Positions 29,101 through 39,255 of a stretch of DNA of 64,000 nucleotides are shown in pieces. This DNA comes from Pristionchus mayeri (lineage: Eukaryota; Nematoda; Chromadorea; Rhabditida; Neodiplogasteridae). The stretch spans positions 49,964,553-50,028,552 of the forward strand of contig BTRK01000005.1 in the NCBI GenBank assembly GCA_036245805.1, written 5' to 3'. The translations under genes were made by a program, and so were the position numbers. Position 1 is the stretch's first letter; every line of letters begins with the position of its first letter. The notes beneath the pieces are model-generated. The model made no database searches. It was given only the letters and a program-made list of their open reading frames with translations, and was not told the DNA's origin.

Positions 29101-32100
29101 TTCGCATTTATACTCATTTGTGTATCGAAAAAAATAGATGCAGAAACACAAATGAAAAAATTGTAGGTTTCTTGACAAATTTTGGGGAATTGCAAAAATG
29201 TCGGAAGTAAAAGTGGAATTATCGATTTCTGGCATTATTTGGAATCTGATCGAAAAATTACCCGAAGTATGAAAGTCTTAGAATTTGTCATTTAATGCAG
29301 CGCCCCTGCCGCCGCAGTGATAGGATTCGATTTAAAAATTTCGAGACTGCAGTAGTTAATTTTTCAAGATCCACGCCGCCACGCGCGCGGATGCGGATCG
29401 AAATTCTGGCGATGCTCATCGGTTTTCCTTGTCGAGGCCGACCTATTGGTGAAGTCAGAAAGAATTCGAATTTCCGGCCTGCGCAAGTCGCTGAAGAAAT
29501 ATCACGCCTTTCACGAGAGAATCGAGCTAGAATCGCAATTCTTGGGAATGGAAAGAAAATCTGGAAATTGGTTCTGACAAGTTTTGGGCACCTTGAAGCA
29601 TGCATAACAGTCCCCCAAAGTATTATTTTGCATACTTCATTTTCAAGGTCCCGGCATCAGGTCGGAGATCGGTACCTCCTCCTTTTACGATGACGGTAAT
29701 GGGAACTTAGTCTTCACTCAAACGGGCATAGAGGAGGCATTCAAATCTTTCTACAATGCTCTCTATAGTGGGGATGGAGGGGTTGGATACCGCGAGGAGA
29801 TAGCAAGGGATCCTTTCGTTCCCATCGTAGAAGCCGAAGTCGTTCAAATACTTCGGTATTTCAAATCAGGCAAAGCTCCGGGAAGGGATGGTATCACAGG
29901 TGAAATGCTCCGAGTGGGAGTAGATCAGTTAGTTCCCACTCTCACCAATCTCTTTAACAACATCATTTTGGGTTCTATTCCTCTGGGATTTGGGGATTCT
30001 CGCACAATTCTTCTACCAAAATCTGGGGATCCAACTCTTACAAAAAACTACAGACCTATTAGTCTGCTTCCTGTTTTGCAGAAAGCGCTAACTGGGCTGC
30101 TCAACAAGAGGTATGGATCGGTACTGGATGGAAATAGAAGCTGGGAACAAATGGGATTCAGACGTGGTCATTCCACAGTTGACGCTATCCACACTCTAAA
30201 GTCTGTCATTGCTCACTGTGTCGACTATAGGCTGCCGATCTATCTGCTTTTTGTAGACATTTCGAAGGCCTTTGACAGTGTATACACGGAAGCGGTGTTC
30301 AAGGCGATAGAGTTAGAAGGGATTCCCTCGGAAGTCGTTTCTTTCCTCGCAAGCCTTTCCCAGGAAAGTAGAAATGTGGTGGTGGTTAATGGCAAGGAGG
30401 TCAACATAAAGGTGGGAAGGGGTGTGCGACAAGGTGATTGTTTGTCACCTAGGCTATTCACTGCGGTTCTAGATATGGCACTCCGTCGGCTAAATTGGGC
30501 AAATAAGGGAGTAAGTATCAATGGTCGGTTTCTGTCCCATATTCTTTTTGCTGATGATGCCGTTCTCATTTCTCACGATGAACGACAGATTCAGACGATG
30601 GGAAGGGAATTAGAGCGTGTACTTGCTACAGTGGGATTGGGTCTCAATGGCGATAAAACTGTCGGAATGAGTTCCAAGCCTGATCCAAGGGATGTAAGAA
30701 TAGGAGGAAAAGTAGTAAAATTGCAAGATAAGGTGGTCTACTTGGGAAGCGCAATCGCAGTCAGCGGAAATGATGACTGTGAAATCACCCGACGCATTCA
30801 AGCTGGTTTTGGTGCTTTCCACAAACACCGCACTTTTCTTATCAACAAGGGTATTCCAATGGCACATAAACGTCGGCTTTTCAACGGCTGCATACTTCCC
30901 GCTGTGGTTTACGGTTGTGAATGTTGGGCGCTGACCAAAGCACAAATGAATCGATTATCGGTGGCTCAAAGAAAAATGGAACGTTGGATGGTTGGCTGTA
31001 CTGTGCTCGATCATGTCTCTAATGAGAGGTTGCGAGATTCAACTAGAGTTCAGGACTTCGTTCGCACTGCTCAGAAAAGGAAATGGTTTTGGTTGCATAA
31101 GATCGCGAATGATGATTGCCGGAAGTGGAGCCGATCTGTGATCGAATGGATTCCGCGGAGAAAGAGAAGCCGCGGCCGCCCAATCACGAGATGGAGCGAC
31201 TCTTTCCGCAAAGCAACAGGCCCAAATTTTCTCAATCAAGCACGAAGCTCTAACTGGAACACCATGCACATCAGAGCTCTCGCCTGATCTCCCGAGAATC
31301 TAATGACCTCTAGATAAATGTGTTAAAATCGTAATCGTATCTCATTTCTCGTGTAAGATAATTTAAATTTGCACTCTGAGTGACCCCCACTCATTTTTCG
31401 AGCTCTACCGATCCATCTAAACCATTTTCTCTGAAAGTCAATTTTAACGGTGCTACATTCATTGTCGATTTTCTCGAAAATGTAGGCATAGGTGCAGATC
31501 AAAATCTCACAGAGCATGCAGCGCATCTAGAGCTCTAGAATGAATAGCTTGCGCCAAAAATACGATCTCATTGATGTGATTTATGCCCATATTACCTTTT
31601 CTTATCATTTCAACTTTATTTTCAACATAATAATTCCCTCTCACACTGCTCACATCGGAGAGCGCGGTCAAGAATGATCGCCTTCTCTTAATTTATATGT
31701 TGAAAATAAAGTTCAAATGATCAAAAACAGTAAAATGGGCATAAGTCACACCAATGAGATCGTATTTTTTTCGTAAGCCATTCATTCAAGAGCTCTTCAT
31801 GCGCTGCATGCGCTGAAAAATTTTGAGCTGCACCTTTGCCTACATTTTCGAGGAAAACCACAATGAATGTAGTATCGTTAACATTGACTTTTAGAGATAA
31901 TGGTTTAGATGGACCGATAGAGCTCGAAAAATGAGTGGGGGTCACTCAGAGTGCAAATTTCGATTATCTTACACGAGAAATGAGATAATCGCCGTGAAAG
32001 GAGGAAGATAATCGCCGAACTCCGACCTGATGCCGGGAGCTTGAAAATGAGGTATGCAAAATAATACTTTGGGGTACTGTTAGGCATGCTTCAAGGTGCC

Positions 32101-35100
32101 CAAAACTGGTCAAAACTAAATTCTAGATTGTCTTCCGATTCCGTATCTCAGCTCAAATCTCTCGTGAAAGGCGTGATATGTTGATTTTCTCAGATAGTCT
32201 GATATATACCATAACCCCACGTTGATTAGGAGTGAAACTCGAGACAAAATGTGTATGTGCAAATTTATGCGAGCACATACTGGTAGCAATTAAACAACTC
32301 CCAACATTCTATGCCAACTCTCAAGCGAACGGTGTACCATTGCGGAAATGTCGTATTCCCTTTGTTCATATGCATGAATCATAGAAACGTACTCAAAGTT
32401 GTTCATTCCTCCATGCACCGTTATTATTAGTGTTGGAGGCTCCACCATCCATACATGCTCGAGCATCGACATAATGAGCTTCAATAAGTTGTATCAACCC
32501 TTATTGTCAGTTGGTTACTGAGACCATTTGTTATTGTTATAAAGCAAAATAAATATAAATAGATAGGTAACCTGAGGTTCGGTATCGAATGAAAGCCGAC
32601 AATATTGTGCCTTATGAGGATGCGGGCCACCTATTAAAGTATGGAGTTGATAGTTTTCGAGCAAACTGAAAGATCAACTATTCTATTAACATACCTTGAA
32701 ATTCTATTGTTCCGAAAGCATTCGTTGCAAGGCAAACTGTGTGCCTTCGAATGCTCCATCGTTCGTTCATTGTGGAGTTCTGAAAACAAGTTACCTATAG
32801 CAGATCATATTCAAAAAATACTATGATAGCAGTGAGTGCTGATACCTTCCTGTCATCCTCTTTCAATTGATGCATCGTCCCTCCTCTCACGACATCACCG
32901 GCAGATTCCCGCAACAGGCGTAGAGTATCATGTGCAGACTCCATCCGACCACATCCACATCTAAAACAAGAGAAACTAACGTTTCATTAATCATCTGCGT
33001 CGGCAGATGAGAGATGACAGAAGATTGTATAATAGAACTCTGCAGTGTATATTGCGAAGCAATCCAAGGTCAGGTGTATCTCTTCGAACCCACTTTTTGG
33101 CATCCCTGCTTGTTGGTAAAAATTTGGCGCACTCTCGACGGTTAAAGTGATCTTTTATCCAGTTCTGACGAAGAAGACTCTGAAAACGACAACAGTAAAA
33201 AATATTGCATTAACAGAAAATATACCAGATCAGATCCCGCGAGGGGCATGTGTTGTAGCGCCAGAGGAGTTCGTTGCCCTACAAAAAATTACTAAATTGC
33301 TTAAAAAGATAAACTGAACTGCAATTTCATATAAATACTGGGTAAAAATATCAAATATATAATACCTTCAGAATCAGAATCGATGGAACTGCGACGGCTG
33401 CGAGCAGGCGGATGGCTGTACTAAATGTGCATCCATACAAAATTTGACCAAAAAAACAAAATAAGAAAGTAAAAGTGAAAGACTACAATCTCTAAGTCAA
33501 ATACAATTCTGAAGTACCTATAACTTCGTATTTGCGTTGATTATTTACTTGGATTACCCGAGACTCACGGTGCTGACACTCACGAAAACAATTCCAATCC
33601 ACTAGCTTTGACTCCTAAAGACCACGAAAGAAGATTCAACAAGAATAATTTTCCCTATTGAAATATTGTTTTAGTTTAAAATGAATACGAGACAACGAAG
33701 TAGAATGAGAGAGAAAAAGAGGGAAAGGAAGTACTACTGATTATGATCTCACAGTGACCCAAACTCGCATGATGATGTGCCTAGCAGTTAAATGGTTAGC
33801 GATTTGGAGACTATCAAAATTGGTTAGCACTGCTTGTAATTATCACAGGGAAGCAACAAGTGCATATTCAGAAAGTATTAATACATATTTACAAACGAAA
33901 GTAACTGCGAAGTGTGAGACATAAGTTGAGAGAGGGATAGTGGGTAAAATGAAAGAGCGCAGCAAAGAGGTGTAGATCGGTATCGTACTTCTTTCTATTC
34001 ACTTTCTTGAGGCAACATCAAATAAAAGTAGGAAACTGACATCCTTATCGATTTTTGAATTTTTTATCCTTTTCAGCGGTGAATATTTGCAAAATTCGCA
34101 TAATACTTTCTCCCCCCCCCCCTCTCCCTTGCTCTACTTATTTATTCTAATCCTATGAAAATGTACGGCGTGCATATTATTTCCTCTAAAAATATTTTTC
34201 TAAACAGACTCACATTAAAAATGAAAATAATGACACAAATGAGAACAAAGAGAAAGAAATCCAACGATCGGTCTAGAATTGTACAGAAAAGCAATGATAT
34301 CGATCAAATGAGAAGCTATTTGCATAGCCAAACAATCGCCTAATCAGATCTTCTCCCTCACCGAATGTGAGATTAGAAGATCGCGCAGTTGGTCAGAGGA
34401 TAATTTTCAAGAACGTGCATTTTCCTTACAACTTTCCCTATCAACATAATCAACTTTTCTAAAAGCGGCACTAGGTCGGATGAGAACTATGATGTCATTC
34501 CGCATTTGATATATCAAAGGCGGCATGACGTCATAATTCTCATCCGACCTAGCGCCCTAAAAGCGTGCCGGACCCGGTCCGTTACGCAGTTTCAACGTCA
34601 TAAGGCTTCCTAGCATTACTTATTGTTAGGTTGTTTCTGATTAAATTTAGACTACTGTGTGTGGCAGGTTCAATGTCAAGAAGGCTGCTAATTTAAGCGC
34701 ATCCATTAGCCAGCATTAGCTAATCTATACTAAATTGTATTTGGTGAAAACAGTACCACCGGAAATTTGAATTTTTCACTTAAAAGGTAGTGAATAAGCA
34801 TTCGTACTCAATGGGATATCATGTGTGAGATGTGAGCTGTCGCGGAAATGCATTTGGTGGTTAAGAATGGGTAAAATTTGCCGCCCTCTCACCAGTCAGG
34901 CACATTTATACCTTCCTTGAGCAACTCGTCAAATCTATCGCGTGAAAGGGGGTGTGAAAGAGCAGATAAAGAAATCTGTGTCCGAAACTCCATCTCTCGT
35001 CTAAGGAATTTGTGTGGCTCGAAACAGAAAAAAAACGCTCTTTGCGTTGAAATCTTTTCTAATTACAGAACATAAAATAGTGTGCTTCGCATAGACCTAC

Positions 35101-38100
35101 ATGCCTCGATAAGTATTTGCACTAATACTCACTTCCTTATCACCTCCAGGTTTCCCTTGTTCAGAGAGTGTGATCATGTCCTTCCAATCGTTGAAATGGA
35201 CGTGCTCTGGAGGCGCAGCGGTACCAAGGAGGCCTGCAACATAAATATCGAAATAGTAAGTATGCACTTATAATCAGTATGTACTTTGATTGAATAGTAC
35301 GTTTGTAGTTTGAAATGAATGCATCATAGAAAAACGGCAATACAATAGAAATAGCAGCAGCAAGGAACTACAATAAAAATTTGTTTATATATAACCTATG
35401 CCTGGGTCAAGAATTAGACATCGTTGTAACCAATTCTCATAATGTGAAACTCCGAAAAACCTCGTCGTTTCTTCATTGGAAATTGTGGAGCTATCGAAGA
35501 AGGTGCGGTGAGGCCTACAATATCGCATATCATGTCAATTTTTGCAAGTGCTCCATTGGGCTAAGAAGTCATATTCTGAAACTTTCCAACAATTTTCGAA
35601 TTTACCTGTATATCGCTTTCTTTCCTTTCTAGCTAGTTTCTTCTTCTTTCTCTCTTTCCTTGCAGCATTCTTCGAAGCTGTCGCTCCTTCGGATAGAATA
35701 GATCCATCATAGAGCATCTAAAATATTATACTTGTTTTACATTACTCGTGGGATTGAATCAAGTGAATGAATGTGGGAACATTTTTCAGACAGAATTGCC
35801 CGATTTGGTTCATAATTTGGCGGGAGAATACCTTAGAGAGTGTGATTTCAAAACATATATTTGTCAAACAACCGGCATTTAGGATTTCCCTTTTATACAG
35901 ATTTAATATGTCTTAGCTCCCTGATGTGCTAGAGAGGTGGAATTGGGCTCTAAATGTTCTGAACATTGATTCCAACGGTGACGTTCCCTACCATTTTCAA
36001 TAATCGCAGCAATAAAATACCATATTTTGAGCTGTACCTCGTCATTTAGGTGCAACTCTTTAATGGCTAAATCTTCCTCATCATCCTGATCATGAAGAAG
36101 AGGCCTTTGACCGTCATATGCCGCTCTACGAGACATATTCATTGAGTTCATCTGAAATTTGAACAGATGTACTAACCGGAATTCTCAGCATACTTATGGA
36201 AGACAAATATCACATATCTCAAACGCTTTTCAATTTTTATGATTGATAGTAGGGCTGACAATTATGTTCGGTTAATGGATTATCCATAATCAAATGCAAA
36301 CGCATCGCTGCGATTTTGGATTATCCACTATCCAATGCGTTATCCAAACTGCCGCTACGCACACAAGATGCACTAAAAGAGGTTGGATAATCCAAAAAGA
36401 TAACGGATAGTTTGGATTATCCGTTTGATTGCGCGCGACGCGACGCGTCTAAATGGATAATCCGTATCCATTCGGCCATCCCTGGTGGATAGGCAAATCC
36501 CAAGAGAGTCTCAAAACCGTTTTCAAAAGTTGCCAAACGATCCATGTAGTAATTAAGATAATTAGCATTTTACGATTTCGATTTTACTTCACAACTCGTC
36601 ATCATTCTTTTGCAATGATTCATTTCCAACCGGTTTGGTGGTTCAGTGGTAGTGGGATAAGTCAACTTATTGAAGATCGGTCTCACTCGCCTGCTACGGG
36701 CTCGCAATATCGCTATCGGTTAGCCATCCCTAGGCGGCGTACGATTTATTTTATTGTTTCAAGCGTTATGCAAAGGTATAGTTATCATGAAAGAAATATG
36801 AAAAATATTGTGCAAAAAATGTTGGGGATTTTTGAAGTCATTTCGTACATGGATCATTGTGAGCTCAAATAACGTAAAAAACAAAAAAAAACTAAATGTA
36901 AGAGATCAAAGATAAAATATGAATTGGCAAAAAAAATATGCATGGGTCGGGAAACGAACCACCTTCGTGGAGTTGGCTTATGCCACAATCACGGAACCAC
37001 CGATCTGATTGTTAAACAAGAATTGTTTTGAGACTCTCTCTAGGGGTACTTATAAACAATAAAAAATTTTAAGCGATTGAGATATGTGTCTTCCAGTCAG
37101 TCAGATGTTAGGAATAAAATAAAATCAAAAATATATAAATAAGAAGGATAACAAAAAGGGTTGAAAACTGTAATCATTCAATCCTAAGTAAGTTACTACT
37201 TTTACATTTTTACTATTGTTACATTATAAAGGCAGAGCAAATGCACTTCCCCTAAACGCATTTCAACTGGCACTTCTAGCATTGCTTGCCCTAATGAGTA
37301 GGCTAGAAGAGCAGAGGGGGGGGGGGTGGCCAGTAATATAATAAGTGGCTTTTCAATTACCTTTAATTTTCTGGTAGTCAATGTCTTTACATTAAGTAGG
37401 AATGGAGTCAGTAATCGGAATATATAGTAAATTGACGTTCGTGTGAGGTTAAATGAATGATTCAGTTGATATTATAATTCGATGACGATGATTAAGAAAA
37501 TATTCCATCGAAAATGAGTTGTCTGAGGACGGGAATAGTTACATAGTTTAAAATGTATAGAAAAATAGAAAACAAAATGTTTTCCATACTTTATTGTAAT
37601 TACTCACTGTATCCACTACCCTCCGACGGTCTCCCCTCTCGGACTCTCCGTGCTCGCCTGCAACATTTGCAGTGCGATTGAAAAAACAGACGTATTTAAC
37701 TTAAAGGAGGAGTGAATGCAAACGCGCGCCCGGTTGGAATATGTTTCACCTAGTGACGCACTCTCTTCAAGTCGCGTGCTATCTCGCCCCCTTCCCTGAG
37801 CTTTCCCTGATCTGGCTCCCAGCCAACTAGCTATAACTCTGTTCGGGCTGGAGATATCAATGTGAAAATTTCAGAGCTTCTTATCGTTGTGGAGCTCTAG
37901 GTAGTGCATATGATAGCTTCAACAATTGAATTTTGAGTTTACTCCTCCTTTAAATCATTGAAAACTAACCTTCCTCTTCGCCGTCAGCTTCGTTTGCGGT
38001 GTCGTCCACGTGGTAAAAGACACCAGTCTGATATATAAACATATATATAAACATTTATGGAAAAGGATTAAAAAATAAATTTTAGAGAACCAATGGAGGT

Positions 38101-39255
38101 AAAGAATCGCCTAGGCAGGAATGAACCGCGCCAATAAAGCGATAAGTTTTTATCAATTGATAAGGACTGAGGGGGAGTCATGAGTTTAGGACGACCCACA
38201 AAACATATCAACGAGAAAAGAGATTCGTGACTTATGCAGATGAAAAAAATGAAGAGTTTATGATGTAATTAAAATTCCTACAATATCAGTCACATTAAGA
38301 AAAAAAAACAATTTCAAACGCGCATCAGTAACGTAAAACATAACTGTAGAGAAACATTTTGTTTGCCTCTCTCAAGAAAATTGCGGCATCCTTTGCCTAT
38401 GTATACTGAGATTCTAATCTCAATTTTAACTTTCTCTCATCTAGCTTAAAGATCCCACGAAGGAGCCTAACTGCTACCACTACATTTGTTTTGGAAAGCG
38501 CAAGTGTAAGGCTGGCGGTATGGGCTCTTTTTAGCAGAGCAATTACTATTCACCAAATATTTTTCAAAATATTGCGTTTTCTCCTCAGCATGCGATATGA
38601 ATGGATGTGAGAACGACAAGAAGAATATGAATAAACACATTGTGTTCCAGGGCATTAGAAAGGACGAGCTTTACCATCTTGTGACGCGAAAAAAATTGTC
38701 CCTGACATCTGGCGGTTTTCGTTCATTCCCAGCTGTCTGCTTCTCTGCGCTCTCCTAATACTATTGTTCGGATTTCAGCTGCCTGCTTGTATCCCTCTTT
38801 GAAGACAGCTCTTTCTCTCAATCAATGTCGCAGAAAATGATATGGCACTAAAATCAAATGTCAAAATTTAACCGATTAAGATCTCAGGATGGCGCGAGAG
38901 AAAGAGAAAAAGCAAAATCATAGTGAAGTGATGTTTCAGTGATCAATTATTGGAATATACTTATACATAATTAATAGGCGTTTGTGTTTTGAATAGGGAA
39001 ATACACGAAGAGTTGCTACTGAACAGATATGACATTTGCTTCGCCGTTCTCAGAGATTTCGCAACTGAGCACGGCGAGGAGAAGGAAGTGGGAACATCCG
39101 TTCCTTAAAACTAGAACATAAAGACGTGTGATAGTCAAAAAGCTACAAGATATACTTTGAAAACCGTTCACCTTTCGTCTGATAATGGGTTTGTGAATTT
39201 CTGCTTGTTCATGGCATGAATTTATCCGGATATTCATTTCTCCGGTTCTCTCCAT
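14226..39255 (-). CDS. TRPM-family cation channel (GON-2/GTL-like)
   Basis: This is a plasma-membrane, non-selective Ca2+/Mg2+-permeable TRPM channel; nematode relatives act in Mg2+ homeostasis and gonad or gut physiology. The coding order on the minus strand is: probable first exon at 39255 ([17 protein letters not shown]), acidic and basic N-terminal exons (38026-37970, 36150-36030, 35717-35608, 35235-35123), the TRPM Cys motif [11 protein letters not shown] (about 32960), [14 protein letters not shown] (about 32430), [16 protein letters not shown] (28560), [13 protein letters not shown] (28215), [19 protein letters not shown] (27330), the linker RLEELYNT...[13 protein letters not shown] (26060-25870) and [16 protein letters not shown] (25670), then six membrane segments and pore. 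The C-terminus carries a coiled coil and a poly-Glu tail ending at TAA 14226-14228. No C-terminal kinase is seen. The gene is about 25 kb because of repeat-filled introns. Family identity is strong; the 5' end and many splice sites are provisional. Confidence 0.88.
14410..14592 (-). repeat. Poly-glutamate coding triplet repeat in TRPM tail
   Basis: A near-pure tract of GAG/GAA codons (plus strand CTC/TTC) encodes about 16 consecutive Glu followed by mixed Asp/Glu. The exon frame stays open across it. Such imperfect triplet runs are prone to length change. Confidence 0.75.
17702..19330 (-). other. TRPM transmembrane domain and pore exons
   Basis: Minus-strand exons read in order: pre-S1 [17 protein letters not shown] (19325-19270), S1-S2 [15 protein letters not shown] and [16 protein letters not shown] (19110-18965), S3-S4 area with [16 protein letters not shown] (18630-18510), S5 [19 protein letters not shown] (18425-18330), pore [20 protein letters not shown] (18247-18165), and S6 [19 protein letters not shown] through LISMLIAIF (17800-17702). 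The pore signature [12 protein letters not shown] matches the TRPM selectivity-filter consensus Y-GE-(V/I)-(F/Y)-A-x-(Q/E)-I-D. A conserved TRPM GYWIPP precedes S6. Confidence 0.92.
20456..20687. mobile_element. Near-perfect hairpin MITE, TA-flanked
   Basis: This 232-bp unit is a foldback with arms of about 110 bp and a loop of a few bases near 20568-20580; the arms differ at only a few places. Both outer ends are TA followed by CTGTGAGAATAGAAAG (inverted at the right end), as expected for a non-autonomous Tc1/mariner-like element that duplicated a TA. It lies in a TRPM intron. Confidence 0.82.
22200..23447. mobile_element. Decayed mariner-like transposon, TA-flanked
   Basis: The left end TCAGGTTGGTCATAAAG and the right end, the inverse of TTAGGTTGGTCATAAAG, match over about 28 bp. 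Both are flanked by TA (22198-22199 and 23448-23449). The 1248-bp length is normal for mariner, and the terminus resembles mariner ends. I could not recognise transposase in any frame, so the inside is degraded or foreign. It sits in a TRPM intron between exons near 21.96-22.05 and 23.57-23.62 kb. Confidence 0.8.
28668..28756 (+). mobile_element. Short fragment of the CR1/Jockey-like element
   Basis: About 90 bp match, with a few differences, the part of the retroelement at 57154-57240 that encodes the region after the reverse transcriptase core (shared blocks include TACGAACCAAAAATATA and GCGCTTCCTCCGT). It is a relic in the TRPM intron upstream of the GAWIISSG exon. Confidence 0.8.
29493..31640 (+). 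mobile_element. RTE-like non-LTR retrotransposon, 5' truncated
   Basis: It contains one long reverse transcriptase frame and an untranslated 3' part (about 31290-31640). No endonuclease domain is recognisable upstream. Its two ends (29493-29700 and 31336-31640) are both found, joined directly and inverted, at 31690-32195. The element lies in the large TRPM intron between the exon at 28915 and that at 32395, in antisense orientation to the gene. Confidence 0.82.
29653..31287 (+). CDS. RTE-like reverse transcriptase
   Basis: The continuous frame ends at TGA 31285-31287 and is open upstream of the first ATG (29905) to at least about 29653. It carries the normal RT motifs in order: [75 protein letters not shown] (catalytic F/YADD) and the thumb region. 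The C-terminal [18 protein letters not shown] block is typical of RTE-clade proteins. No stop or frameshift interrupts this part, so this copy may be fairly young. The apurinic endonuclease normally found N-terminal is missing. Confidence 0.88.
   Translation, partial: GIRSEIGTSSFYDDGNGNLVFTQTGIEEAFKSFYNALYSGDGGVGYREEIARDPFVPIVEAEVVQILRYFKSGKAPGRDGITGEMLRVGVDQLVPTLTNLFNNIILGSIPLGFGDSRTILLPKSGDPTLTKNYRPISLLPVLQKALTGLLNKRYGSVLDGNRSWEQMGFRRGHSTVDAIHTLKSVIAHCVDYRLPIYLLFVDISKAFDSVYTEAVFKAIELEGIPSEVVSFLASLSQESRNVVVVNGKEVNIKVGRGVRQGDCLSPRLFTAVLDMALRRLNWANKGVSINGRFLSHILFADDAVLISHDERQIQTMGRELERVLATVGLGLNGDKTVGMSSKPDPRDVRIGGKVVKLQDKVVYLGSAIAVSGNDDCEITRRIQAGFGAFHKHRTFLINKGIPMAHKRRLFNGCILPAVVYGCECWALTKAQMNRLSVAQRKMERWMVGCTVLDHVSNERLRDSTRVQDFVRTAQKRKWFWLHKIANDDCRKWSRSVIEWIPRRKRSRGRPITRWSDSFRKATGPNFLNQARSSNWNTMHIRALA
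31690..32195 (-). mobile_element. Inverted, internally deleted RTE-like copy
   Basis: Read on the minus strand, this copy has the 5' segment homologous to 29493-29700, followed at once by the 3' segment homologous to 31336-31640. The 1.6 kb of reverse transcriptase is missing. Together with the neighbouring longer copy it forms a large inverted repeat with a short spacer near 31640-31690. The junction lies near 31990. Divergence from the left arm is noticeable. Confidence 0.75.
32270..32355. repeat. Solo arm related to the 47.7-48.0 kb foldback
   Basis: GAGCACATACTGGTAGCAAT to GCGGAAATGTC here matches, with scattered changes, the right arm of the palindrome at about 47930-48015 (GAGCACATACTGGTAACAAT to GCGGAAATGTCC). 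Only one arm is present. It lies immediately 3' of a TRPM exon (minus strand). Confidence 0.7.
34465..34556. repeat. Short hairpin repeat
   Basis: Arms of about 38 bp (GGTCGGATGAGAACTATGA and its inverse) flank a small loop around TTGATATATCAA. A related single arm with GATGAGAACTATGACGCCATT and the TTTGATATATCAAA loop lies near 28592-28670, so this is a dispersed family. It is in a TRPM intron. Confidence 0.75.
36250..36484. mobile_element. hAT-like MITE rich in GGATTATCC motifs
   Basis: The ends are TAGGGCTGAC and the inverse of CAGGGATGGCC. The flanking octamers ATTGATAG and GTGGATAG agree at 6 of 8 positions, suggesting an aged 8-bp target duplication. Inside, the palindrome GGATTATCC/GGATAATCC recurs about five times. 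It is in a TRPM intron. Confidence 0.6.
36493..37055. mobile_element. Inverted pair of tRNA-derived SINE-like units
   Basis: The plus-strand unit (36640-36720) has an A-box-like TGGTTCAGTGGTAG and no clear B box. The minus-strand unit (about 37016-36945) has GGTGGTTCCGTGATTGTGG and a B-box-like GGTTCGTTTCC. Both are preceded by a shared block, GAGAGTCTCAAAAC, at 36504-36517 and inverted at about 37028-37041. Neither folds as a full tRNA by eye. They are probably two copies of one SINE family in opposite orientation in a TRPM intron. Confidence 0.5.
38445..39108 (+). CDS. Candidate small gene, unknown product
   Basis: Three coding-like stretches lie on the plus strand opposite a TRPM intron. 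At 38445 an acceptor opens [20 protein letters not shown] with further Cys. A plausible GT-AG intron (38512-38588) leads in phase to [14 protein letters not shown] and [16 protein letters not shown] later acceptor near 38980-38998 opens a frame with [18 protein letters not shown] that ends in TAA at about 39108. No start codon or signal peptide was found and the family is not recognised. FGKR resembles an amidation/dibasic cleavage site of a peptide precursor, but this may be coincidence. Confidence 0.3.

Noticed and set aside
29295..29693. Plus-strand frame of 132 codons before the RTE reverse transcriptase
   Set aside because: It is in a different frame from the RT and shows no endonuclease motifs; only the end of the region belongs to the element.
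36945..37016. A functional tRNA gene on the minus strand
   Set aside because: A- and B-box-like motifs are present, but I could not fold proper acceptor and anticodon arms, and a related partner nearby lacks the B box; a SINE-like unit is more likely.
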